DNA of 5,417 nucleotides from an uncultured Lachnospiraceae bacterium (GTDB taxonomy: Bacteria; Bacillota; Clostridia; Lachnospirales; Lachnospiraceae), in assembly GCA_910578605.1 (NCBI GenBank), contig CAJTQG010000056.1, positions 12,900-18,316 on the forward strand, read 5' to 3'. Position 1 is the first letter of the stretch. Every line of letters starts with the position of its first letter. The notes beneath the pieces are model-generated. The model made no database searches. It saw nothing but the letters and a program-made list of their open reading frames with translations, and was not told where the DNA came from. A program made the position numbers and the translations under genes. Positions 1-5,417 of this stretch are shown piece by piece.

Positions 1-1
1 G

Positions 2-841
2 GAGCTTTTAGTTTTTTGTACGCAAACGAAGATAGTCTCTGGGGAGATCGCAAAAAGAATTGCCAAGTTGTCAAATGAGCTTGACGATAGTGAGAAAGAG
101 GAAATTTGTGTCAGTCAGAGGGGAGTGGTTTCAACTGAAAATAAAAATAGAGGGGGAATTACATTTCTAAAGGAAAGATTTCACAAAGGGATGCGGAAAA
201 ACTATAAAATATTTTTAACAGGGGCAGCACTGGTGTCTTTGTTGAGTATTTGTTATTTCTTCTATCAAAGTAAAATAGGAATACGATTAAAAAATATTAA
301 AAAAGAAGCAAATCACAAGACAGAATACAATGGAATGAATAGCATCAATAAAATCAATTTATCAGAAACTGAATGGACAGATTCTATCAATGAAAAAAAC
401 ACATTACATATGACAAACAAAGCTGAGACAGAAGAAAAAAGTAATGTTGGGTTAGACGAAGCAGGGGAAGATACTACACAGATGGGAGGGGGCGACAAAA
501 AAGAGGAAGAAAAAAAGGCGCAGAAAAATTTTGGGAAGAATATAGAAAAGAAGATAACAGAGAATGAGACACAAGACGTGAAAGATGTACTTTCGCAAAA
601 GCAGCATAAAAATAATCAAAACGAGAGCAGAGCAACTGAAAGTATAACAAATGAAAACAAAATAACTCAAAGTAGAATTATTGATAGCAGTACCAATGAA
701 AATCCAACAAAAATAAACCATGATAAAAGACAAAATGATAAGCAGGACGAAGGGAAGAGTGAAAATCAAAGTATAAATCAGATGGAAAGTCAACAAGAAA
801 ATCAAAGTGAGAGAGAAGGGTGGGAGATTCAATGGGAATAA
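2..841 (+). CDS. Single-pass membrane protein with low-complexity charged tail, 5' end cut off
   Basis: I do not recognise this gene. The frame is open to the left edge. The only early in-frame start, a TTG at 68, has no ribosome binding site at a usable distance, so I read it as the 3' part of a gene that begins outside. The visible part has about 65 mostly basic residues, one hydrophobic segment (bases about 209-265, IFLTGAALVSLLSICYFFY) and then about 190 residues rich in Asn, Gln, Glu, Lys, Ser and Thr, with no recognisable fold and short recurring words (TNEN twice, ENQS twice). It ends WEIQWE with no LPXTG sorting signal. The cluster of Lys and Arg before the membrane segment suggests the N-terminus is inside and the tail outside, although the flank after it is also basic. 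The tail may be a disordered stalk or spacer. The end overlaps the next gene by 10 bases, which suggests one transcript and a shared role at the envelope. An anti-sigma-like or FHA-type regulator with its N-terminal domain missing is possible but unproven. Confidence 0.7.
   Translation, partial: ELLVFCTQTKIVSGEIAKRIAKLSNELDDSEKEEICVSQRGVVSTENKNRGGITFLKERFHKGMRKNYKIFLTGAALVSLLSICYFFYQSKIGIRLKNIKKEANHKTEYNGMNSINKINLSETEWTDSINEKNTLHMTNKAETEEKSNVGLDEAGEDTTQMGGGDKKEEEKKAQKNFGKNIEKKITENETQDVKDVLSQKQHKNNQNESRATESITNENKITQSRIIDSSTNENPTKINHDKRQNDKQDEGKSENQSINQMESQQENQSEREGWEIQWE
816..826 (+). promoter_or_regulatory. Ribosome binding site inside the preceding gene
   Basis: The purine run AAGGGTGGGAG lies within the last codons of the upstream gene. 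Its GGGAG ends 5 bases before the ATG at 832. This favours that ATG over the GTG at 820, which lies inside the run itself. The arrangement suits translational coupling between the two surface-protein genes. Confidence 0.55.
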
Positions 842-1911
842 AGGGGGCAATAAAATACACCATTGTTATAATTATATTGTGTATATATCAGGGGTTAATA
901 GGCCATTATAATGGGATTTGGGCATCACAGGAAATAGGTCAGACCAACAGGCAGCATGAGAGATTGGAGCAGGGAGATGTTTATAGTGAAAATAAGAAGA
1001 TTCAAATCAATAAAGGGGATGTAGTAAAGCTGGAGCTGCCAAGCTATAAGGAACAGGAGGGGGTAAGCTGGAATTGGCATTTGGCAGGTGAAGAGAAAAT
1101 AAAAATAATAGATTTTTTCCCCAATCAGGGTTATGTTAAAGTGCAAGGAAAACAAGAGGGGCAAGCAACACTAGAAATAATACTCTGTAATCAAGAAGGA
1201 CAGGTTCTGGTGAGTTTGGTTTGGAATTTTTCTATCTCTGAGCTTCCAAAGACGGAGGAGAAGCCTTCTATGGGGGAAAAGCCCCAAGTACTGCAAGGTG
1301 CCAATGGACATATTAAAAGGGATCATGTTTACAAAACAAAAAGGATACAAAATAAAATAATAAAAATCACACAAAATAAATCTGCTTTGTATATTTATAT
1401 CAAGCCGTGTAAAGAGGCAAAATATTACCAAATTTATCGCTCCAAAAGGAAAAAAACAGGATATAAGAAGATTGGGAAAATAAAAAAGAATATTTACAAA
1501 GACAGCAGAGTTGATGGAGAAAAAACATACTATTATAAAGTTAAGGCGATTTTAAAGGAGAGCTGCCAAAGTAAAAATGTGAAAAGTATAGAAAGCAAAC
1601 CAATGAAAAAAAAGGTGCTTGTTTATTTGGAAGCACCGAAAATTACAGCAAGTCTTACGTCACATTATTTAAAAATTAACGGTCCTAGATTGCTGGTGGG
1701 GACAGTGGCGCAAGTGTTTATAAAGGAAAGAGGAGGGGCGTTTCAAAAAGCGGCATCCCATTGTTTTGCAAGAAAGAATCAACAGCTTGCGTTTGCCATC
1801 AGCCGCAGACAATTTCAGGGAAGACCAGCTTGTTATTTGAAGGTGCGGCTGTACAAAAAGGTAAACAATCAAAAAATATACAGTAAATTTTCAAATGTAA
1901 TTTCCCTATGA
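832..1911 (+). CDS. Secreted or membrane-anchored surface protein with Ig-like and two fibronectin-III-like domains
   Basis: The gene encodes 359 residues from the ATG at 832; a GTG at 820 would add four. An N-terminal hydrophobic stretch (about residues 6-24, core YTIVIIILCIYQ) after Lys residues looks like a signal peptide, with possible cleavage near the Ala-Ser at 31-32, or an uncleaved anchor. Residues about 54-136 resemble a bacterial Ig-like (BIG_2-type) domain: an INKGDVVKLELP opening, a VSWNW core and a VKVQGKQEGQATLEI strand. A Pro/Lys/Glu linker follows. Residues about 172-258 match the fibronectin-III-like repeats common in Clostridia surface proteins (YYQIYRSKRKKTGYKKIGK, then KTYYYKVKAI). 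Residues about 268-357 look like a second, more diverged copy, ending with the family-like YLKVRLYKKVNNQKIYSKFS. There is no enzyme domain and no LPXTG signal, so a binding or structural role outside the cell is likely, but the partner is unknown. It overlaps the preceding membrane-protein gene. Its stop codon is 6 bases from the 3' end of the asparaginase gene on the other strand. Confidence 0.8.
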   Translation: MGIKGAIKYTIVIIILCIYQGLIGHYNGIWASQEIGQTNRQHERLEQGDVYSENKKIQINKGDVVKLELPSYKEQEGVSWNWHLAGEEKIKIIDFFPNQGYVKVQGKQEGQATLEIILCNQEGQVLVSLVWNFSISELPKTEEKPSMGEKPQVLQGANGHIKRDHVYKTKRIQNKIIKITQNKSALYIYIKPCKEAKYYQIYRSKRKKTGYKKIGKIKKNIYKDSRVDGEKTYYYKVKAILKESCQSKNVKSIESKPMKKKVLVYLEAPKITASLTSHYLKINGPRLLVGTVAQVFIKERGGAFQKAASHCFARKNQQLAFAISRRQFQGRPACYLKVRLYKKVNNQKIYSKFSNVISL

Positions 1912-1917
1912 TTGAGT

Positions 1918-2985
1918 TTATATTGGTTTTAAAATCTCATGGTAAAGGTTGGCATTCATATATTCTAGTGGTGTATATATGTCTTGATTGTAAGCTATCA
2001 ATAATTTACAGTAGGCAGCAGGGAAGGAAATATTATACAGTGGTATAGCTTGGGTGTTGGTTGTAACCGAGGCAATGCTTGCATATTGATTTCCCCTTTT
2101 TTCTTTCATGGAGCACAGGTAAACCGGAATATTGTTCTCATTACACTGACAACAAAATTTTTCAAAGCTGTATTCTGGTTCCGGGCTGTTGCACAGAGTG
2201 CCTGAGTGGTAGAGACCATGGAGCACGGCAGCGGGGCTGGTGTGATTTTGGGCAAAAGACAAGCTGGAATAATGCAAACCTGGGTAAGGAGTAATGCAAA
2301 AAATATTTTTTGTAAAGGGTTTGTTACGTTTAGCTAAATGAGAAAACATATTTTTATTGCAAAAAAGGGTATCTGTGCTTTGCGTATGTGTGTAATCTGC
2401 AGGTATAAAGGATGTATCCTTCATATAGCCGAAGGGTGCACCGCCAAAATCACTAAAGGCATCTAAATAGCAGTCGGCAGGCAGCAAGCGGGTAGCAAGA
2501 TATACAGGCAGCTGTCCATGAGAATCCTGATAGATAGTAAATACGCCTTTGAATTTACCTGTAAGAATGAAATCTACAGCGGCACAAAAATTGGCTATGC
2601 CATTGCTTCTGGAGTCTTCTAGCACATAATTGCTGGCAATTAAAACCAGGGGAATATCTATATGATTGCCTAATAGGAGTCCAAGCAGACAGGAAGTGTA
2701 GGCAAGGGTGTCAGAGCCGTGTGCTAGGATAATGCCGTCATACTGCTGCCAGTTTAGAGAATACAGGAAGGAGATAAAGGTATTCCAATGGGAGAGAGTG
2801 ATATTTTCGCTGAGTAATTCTAGAGGCTGCAATACCTCCCATGACACATTTGTATCACGGGAGGTATTATAAGCTTCTATTAAAGGATTTGTCTCGGTTG
2901 TTCTTGTATTTTGTATATCAATAATGTGAGATTGTAAACTGCTTTGAATGGTGCCGCCTGTCTGCACCAATAAAATATGTGCCAT
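1918..2985 (-). CDS. Asparaginase-family protein, diverged active site
   Basis: The 355 residues have the length and plan of L-asparaginases, which hydrolyse L-asparagine to aspartate and ammonia. There is no signal peptide, so it should be cytoplasmic as in the type I enzymes. The N-terminal signature TGGTI is at residues 9-13, with the likely nucleophile Thr12. The second signature is HGSDT at 89-93 where the family has HGTDT, so Ser91 replaces the second catalytic Thr while Asp92 is kept. The region that normally carries the catalytic Lys (RxTK before DAF) reads TRLLPADCYLDAF at 165-177, so Lys is missing there; Arg166 or Pro169 stands near its place. The C-terminal half keeps YPGLHY and VLHGLYHSGT, like the substrate-lid half of the fold. 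There are 11 Cys, including CCQC at 278-281. A ribosome binding site (AGGA, 5 bases before ATG) supports the start. It lies 28 bases after htpG with no promoter of its own in the gap, so it is probably co-transcribed. Family membership is clear; asparaginase activity is not, given the altered triad. Confidence 0.85.
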   Translation of the reverse strand: MAHILLVQTGGTIQSSLQSHIIDIQNTRTTETNPLIEAYNTSRDTNVSWEVLQPLELLSENITLSHWNTFISFLYSLNWQQYDGIILAHGSDTLAYTSCLLGLLLGNHIDIPLVLIASNYVLEDSRSNGIANFCAAVDFILTGKFKGVFTIYQDSHGQLPVYLATRLLPADCYLDAFSDFGGAPFGYMKDTSFIPADYTHTQSTDTLFCNKNMFSHLAKRNKPFTKNIFCITPYPGLHYSSLSFAQNHTSPAAVLHGLYHSGTLCNSPEPEYSFEKFCCQCNENNIPVYLCSMKEKRGNQYASIASVTTNTQAIPLYNISFPAAYCKLLIAYNQDIYTPLEYMNANLYHEILKPI

Positions 2986-2990
2986 ATGTT

Positions 2991-3000
2991 TCCTGCCTTT
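2991..3000 (-). promoter_or_regulatory. Ribosome binding site of the asparaginase-family gene
   Basis: On the minus strand AAAGGCAGGA precedes the ATG with 5 bases between AGGA and the start. It occupies much of the 28-base gap after htpG. That gap holds no promoter-like pair and no hairpin, which supports read-through from htpG. Confidence 0.6.
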
Positions 3001-3013
3001 ACTTTCATTTCTA

Positions 3014-5014
3014 TTATTTTGTGAGAAGCATCATAATTTCATTGCTTCTGGCAATGAATTTTGTCATAGCTTCCGCTGCTAATGGTTTATGGCTGATTCT
3101 TGCCAAATCATATAATTGTTCACACATCATTGGAACATGCTCATTTTCTTTATGATTTAAAATAAATTGTACAAGCTGGTTTTTAGAATTTAGTACCAGT
3201 GTGATTTTATCCTGGAACATAGAGGCATCCATACCATACATATTGTACATTTTCATCATTTCCTGCATACGACGTCCTTCCTCTGACAAGGTTATCATGG
3301 AGGATATGGATTCATTCTTTAATTTTTCAACTTTAATATCCAGGTTGTCATTGTTTAATGCTTTTTTAAAGATTGCTGTCAGCTCCTGGTTTGTCTGTTT
3401 GTCCTCCTCGGAGGCATCCTTAGAATCCTCCTCTGTGAAGCTGTCTGTAATATCTGCATCAATCCGCAGAAAACGTACGCCTTCGTTTTTAGCCTCTAAG
3501 TGAGTGATAAATGGGGTATCAATATTATGTGTCAAAAGGATGGCATCAATACCTTCTTCTTTAAACATATTGATATATTGACTTTGCTGTACTTCATCCG
3601 TTACATAGAAAATTTTATTTTCATGCTTTTCTTTGTTTTCCTCTAAGCACTCTGGCAAAGTGAGGTATTTGCCCTCTAAGTTTTTAAATAATATATAATC
3701 TGTCATTTTTTCACAGAACTTTTCATCCTTCAAGCAGCCAAATTTAATAAATGGGCTTATATCATCCCAATACTTTTCGTAGGATTCCTTCTCTGTCTTG
3801 TACATACCAGAAAGCTTGTCCGCCACCTTCTTAGTAATGTAGTCAGAGATTTTTTTCACAAAGCCGTCATTTTGCAGGGCGCTTCTAGATACGTTTAAAG
3901 GCAAATCAGGGCAGTCAATCACACCTTTTAATAGCATGAGAAATTCAGGAATTACTTCTTTAATATTATCTGCAATAAATACCTGGTTGTTGTAAAGCTT
4001 AATGGTACCTTCTAATGTATCATACTCCGTATTGAGCTTTGGAAAGTATAAAATACCCTTTAAGTTGAAAGGATAATCCATATTCAGATGAATCCAAAAT
4101 AAAGGCTCCTTGAAATCATGAAATACATTGCGGTAAAATTCCTGATATTCTTCAGTTGTACAGTCATTTGGATGTTTTGTCCACAGAGGGGTAGTGTCGT
4201 TTAAAGGAACCGGACGTTTTATAATTTTTGTCATTTCCTTTGCAGGCTCTGTCTCAACGGTTTCCTTTGTTCCGTCCTCCTTTTCTATCTCCTCTGTCTT
4301 GGCCGGCTCTAAAATAGTTTCCACAACGGTATCCTTATCCGTCACTTCAGATGGCTCAATTGTTTCGTATTGAGGTTCTGCGTTGGCATTGACAAAGAAA
4401 ATCGGAACAGGCATAAAAGAACAGTATTTATCTAAAACTTCTTTGGCTTTGTATTCATTGGCAAATTCCAAACTGTCATCGTTTAGATATAAAGTGATTT
4501 CTGTTCCCCGCACAGTTCTGTCGCTAGGCTCCATATCAAATTCTGTTCCGCCGTCGCATTCCCAATGCACTGCTGCTGCCCCCTCCTTGTAGGAAAGAGT
4601 GTCAATGGTTACCTTGTCCGCAACCATAAAAGCGGAGTAGAAGCCTAAACCAAAATGACCGATAATCTGGTCTTCATTTGTTTTGTCTTTATATTTTTCT
4701 AAAAAAGCTTCGGCGCCGGAGAAGGCAATTTGATTAATGTATTCTTCTACTTCATCGTCGGTCATGCCAATACCTGTATCAATAAATTTTAATGTTTTTT
4801 CTTCTGGATTGGCAATCACCTGAATTTTTAGTTCATTGTCCTGGTCAAATTGGTATTCCCCCATTATTTCTAGCTTTTTCAGTTTTGTAATGGCATCACA
4901 CCCGTTAGACACTAATTCACGAAAAAATATGTCATGGTCAGAGTAAAGCCATTTCTTTATAATAGGGAATATGTTGTCACTGTTAATAGATAAATTTCCA
5001 TGTTGTTTTTCCAT
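3014..5014 (-). CDS. htpG: Chaperone protein HtpG (bacterial Hsp90)
   Basis: Hsp90 is an ATP-dependent dimeric chaperone of the cytoplasm that remodels partly folded client proteins, usually together with DnaK. The GHKL ATPase domain covers residues about 1-215: ELVSNGCDA with Glu33 and Asn37, DTGIGM with Asp79, and the lid glycine motif GHFGLGFYSAF at 119-129 (many family members have GQFGVGFYS). The middle domain (about 271-515) opens with PLWTKHPNDCTTEEYQEFY and carries LPLNVSRSALQND, whose Arg377 corresponds to the ATP-contacting Arg. The dimerisation domain fills about 545-666, with RRMQEMMKMY at 581-590. At 666 residues it is about 40 longer than the E. coli and B. subtilis proteins. 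The extra length is mainly a charged linker at about 216-270 with 16 acidic residues. There is no eukaryotic MEEVD tail, as expected for bacteria. The start is supported by AAAAGGAGAT 8 bases upstream. It heads a two-gene unit with the asparaginase-family gene and has its own promoter and a CIRCE operator. The stop TAA is followed directly by an in-frame TAG and soon after by TGA. Confidence 0.97.
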   Translation of the reverse strand: MEKQHGNLSINSDNIFPIIKKWLYSDHDIFFRELVSNGCDAITKLKKLEIMGEYQFDQDNELKIQVIANPEEKTLKFIDTGIGMTDDEVEEYINQIAFSGAEAFLEKYKDKTNEDQIIGHFGLGFYSAFMVADKVTIDTLSYKEGAAAVHWECDGGTEFDMEPSDRTVRGTEITLYLNDDSLEFANEYKAKEVLDKYCSFMPVPIFFVNANAEPQYETIEPSEVTDKDTVVETILEPAKTEEIEKEDGTKETVETEPAKEMTKIIKRPVPLNDTTPLWTKHPNDCTTEEYQEFYRNVFHDFKEPLFWIHLNMDYPFNLKGILYFPKLNTEYDTLEGTIKLYNNQVFIADNIKEVIPEFLMLLKGVIDCPDLPLNVSRSALQNDGFVKKISDYITKKVADKLSGMYKTEKESYEKYWDDISPFIKFGCLKDEKFCEKMTDYILFKNLEGKYLTLPECLEENKEKHENKIFYVTDEVQQSQYINMFKEEGIDAILLTHNIDTPFITHLEAKNEGVRFLRIDADITDSFTEEDSKDASEEDKQTNQELTAIFKKALNNDNLDIKVEKLKNESISSMITLSEEGRRMQEMMKMYNMYGMDASMFQDKITLVLNSKNQLVQFILNHKENEHVPMMCEQLYDLARISHKPLAAEAMTKFIARSNEIMMLLTK

Positions 5015-5020
5015 CTCAAA

Positions 5021-5030
5021 ATCTCCTTTT
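5021..5030 (-). promoter_or_regulatory. Ribosome binding site of htpG
   Basis: The minus strand reads AAAAGGAGAT, a strong Shine-Dalgarno match, with GGAG 8 bases before the ATG. It fixes the htpG start. Confidence 0.8.
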
Positions 5031-5077
5031 TCATTTCTATATTTTTAAAATATTGGTGTCAAAAACCTTATTTACAT

Positions 5078-5106
5078 ATTTTAGTACGCAAAAAAAGAAA
5101 AGTCAA
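5078..5106 (-). promoter_or_regulatory. Sigma-A-type promoter of htpG
   Basis: On the minus strand the -35 box is TTGACT (5106-5101), the spacer is exactly 17 bases, and the -10 box is TAAAAT (5083-5078). Transcription would start near 5071, giving a leader of about 55 bases before htpG. The -35 box begins 8 bases downstream of the CIRCE element, so HrcA bound there could interfere with RNA polymerase. A second TTGACA at 5062-5057 is followed only by a poor -10 match and would start transcription within the ribosome binding site. Confidence 0.6.
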
Positions 5107-5107
5107 G

Positions 5108-5140
5108 AAAAAATTAGCACTCAATAAAAAGGAGTGCTAA
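5108..5140 (-). terminator. Possible intrinsic terminator formed by the CIRCE stem and a T run
   Basis: Read on the minus strand, the two CIRCE arms form a 9-base-pair stem with a 9-base loop, followed directly by six T's (5113-5108). A transcript arriving from the right-edge gene would therefore carry a hairpin and U run just before the htpG promoter. The stem has only four G-C pairs, so termination may be weak or absent. Confidence 0.3.
5114..5140 (-). promoter_or_regulatory. CIRCE operator (HrcA binding site)
   Basis: The sequence is TTAGCACTC, 9 bases, GAGTGCTAA: both 9-base arms match the CIRCE consensus exactly and the spacer has the canonical length. CIRCE is the operator of HrcA, the repressor of groE and dnaK operons in many bacteria, which loses activity on heat shock. 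Here it lies between the end of the right-edge gene and the htpG promoter, with its centre about 56 bases upstream of the inferred htpG start site. That is further upstream than usual, because CIRCE commonly overlaps the promoter or the start of the transcript. hrcA itself is not in the window. Confidence 0.95.
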
Positions 5141-5142
5141 CA

Positions 5143-5185
5143 AGCTGCTGAAAAATATATTATATAATATAAATGTATCAGAGCT
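5143..5185. repeat. Nested A+T-rich palindrome upstream of CIRCE
   Basis: A perfect 16-base palindrome (TATATTATATAATATA, 5156-5171) sits inside an outer inverted repeat, AGCTGCTGA (5143-5151) and TCAGAGCT (5178-5185), with almost the same centre and a single one-base bulge. It lies in the gap between the right-edge gene and CIRCE. It has no T run in the position needed for an ordinary terminator. It could be a protein-binding site, a DNA-melting region or an RNA hairpin at the end of the upstream transcript. Confidence 0.5.
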
Positions 5186-5197
5186 GGTATAGGAAAA

Positions 5198-5417
5198 TTA
5201 GTAGTTTAAGTATTTTTTTATATTGTCATCCCAGTAGTGCTCTAATGTTTTATCCATTGTAAAAATATTTAAGGAAATTCCGGTAGTACATAAAATTTTT
5301 CCATTTTCATAGGTAATATGGAGAAAAAGACCATTAATATTCTCTAAAGACAGATTAGCTTGAGATTTTTGAAGACATAAGTTTATCATATTTGCAGGTG
5401 CGGCAAAAGTAATGCGG
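5198..5417 (-). CDS. C-terminal fragment resembling DUF5721
   Basis: The frame is open to the right edge, so this is the last 72 or so codons of a gene that starts outside; the ATG at 5389 is probably internal. The visible protein reads SLENINGLFLHITYENGK, then CTTGISLNIFTMDKTLEHYWDD, and ends near KKYLNY. From memory the pattern GLFL-I-Y-NGK-CTTG-SL-FT-DK-LEH-WD matches the C-terminus of DUF5721, a family of unknown function found in Lachnospiraceae and related Clostridia. This match cannot be confirmed without a profile search. No signal peptide or membrane segment is seen in this part. It points the same way as htpG, 183 bases upstream, but the htpG promoter and CIRCE lie between them, so they need not share a transcript. 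Confidence 0.7.
   Translation of the reverse strand, partial: RITFAAPANMINLCLQKSQANLSLENINGLFLHITYENGKILCTTGISLNIFTMDKTLEHYWDDNIKKYLNY

Noticed and set aside
68..841. Start of the first gene at the TTG at 68
   Set aside because: No ribosome binding site lies at a suitable distance, and the frame stays open to the left edge, so a truncated longer gene is more likely.
452..850. Minus-strand open frame giving a Phe- and Leu-rich, membrane-like protein
   Set aside because: It is the complement of the A-rich, Lys- and Asn-rich tail of the plus-strand gene; the hydrophobicity follows from T-rich codons.
2079..2294. Open frame of 71 codons on the plus strand
   Set aside because: It lies wholly antisense within the asparaginase-family gene, has no ribosome binding site, and its protein matches nothing I know.
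3201..3503. Open frame of 100 codons on the plus strand
   Set aside because: It is antisense to the conserved C-terminal part of htpG, whose protein is unmistakable; the plus-strand product looks random.
5034..5062. Second htpG promoter with a perfect TTGACA
   Set aside because: The best -10 candidates (TATAGA at 15 bases or TAGAAA at 17) are poor, and transcription would start within the ribosome binding site.
5114..5185. CIRCE or the TATAAT at 5163-5168 serving a plus-strand gene
   Set aside because: No plus-strand gene follows before the right edge, and no -35 box is suitably placed.

Overview
The window looks like low-GC, Gram-positive Clostridia, most likely a Lachnospiraceae-type gut anaerobe. 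This is inferred from the A+T-rich DNA, AGGAGG-like ribosome binding sites, a textbook CIRCE heat-shock operator, Ig-like plus fibronectin-III-like surface domains in the style of that family, and a terminal gene fragment that resembles DUF5721. No tRNA, rRNA, CRISPR array, insertion sequence or origin is visible. No stretch over 300 bases lacks a gene.

Left third (1-1911, plus strand): two overlapping genes for envelope proteins that I cannot name. The first is cut by the left edge. It has a short basic cytoplasmic part, one membrane segment and a tail of about 190 residues rich in Asn, Gln, Glu and Lys. The second starts inside the end of the first and encodes a secreted or membrane-anchored protein with one Ig-like domain and two fibronectin-III-like domains. 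They are probably translationally coupled, and their promoter lies outside the window.

Middle and right (1918-5014, minus strand): a two-gene heat-shock unit. htpG (Hsp90) comes first, followed 28 bases later by an asparaginase-family gene. The 3' end of the asparaginase gene meets the 3' end of the plus-strand surface gene with only 6 bases between them. The HtpG is longer than the E. coli and B. subtilis proteins because of a charged linker between its ATPase and middle domains. The asparaginase keeps the first catalytic Thr but has Ser in place of the second Thr and no Lys in the usual place.

Control region (5015-5197): a sigma-A-type promoter (TTGACT, 17 bases, TAAAAT) drives htpG. A perfect CIRCE element (TTAGCACTC-N9-GAGTGCTAA) lies just upstream of its -35 box, so HrcA probably represses htpG and, by read-through, the asparaginase gene. 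The same CIRCE stem is followed by six T's on the minus strand, so it could also end transcription arriving from the upstream gene. Further upstream is a nested A+T-rich palindrome. The 3' end of a gene resembling DUF5721 (5198-5417, minus) enters from the right edge.
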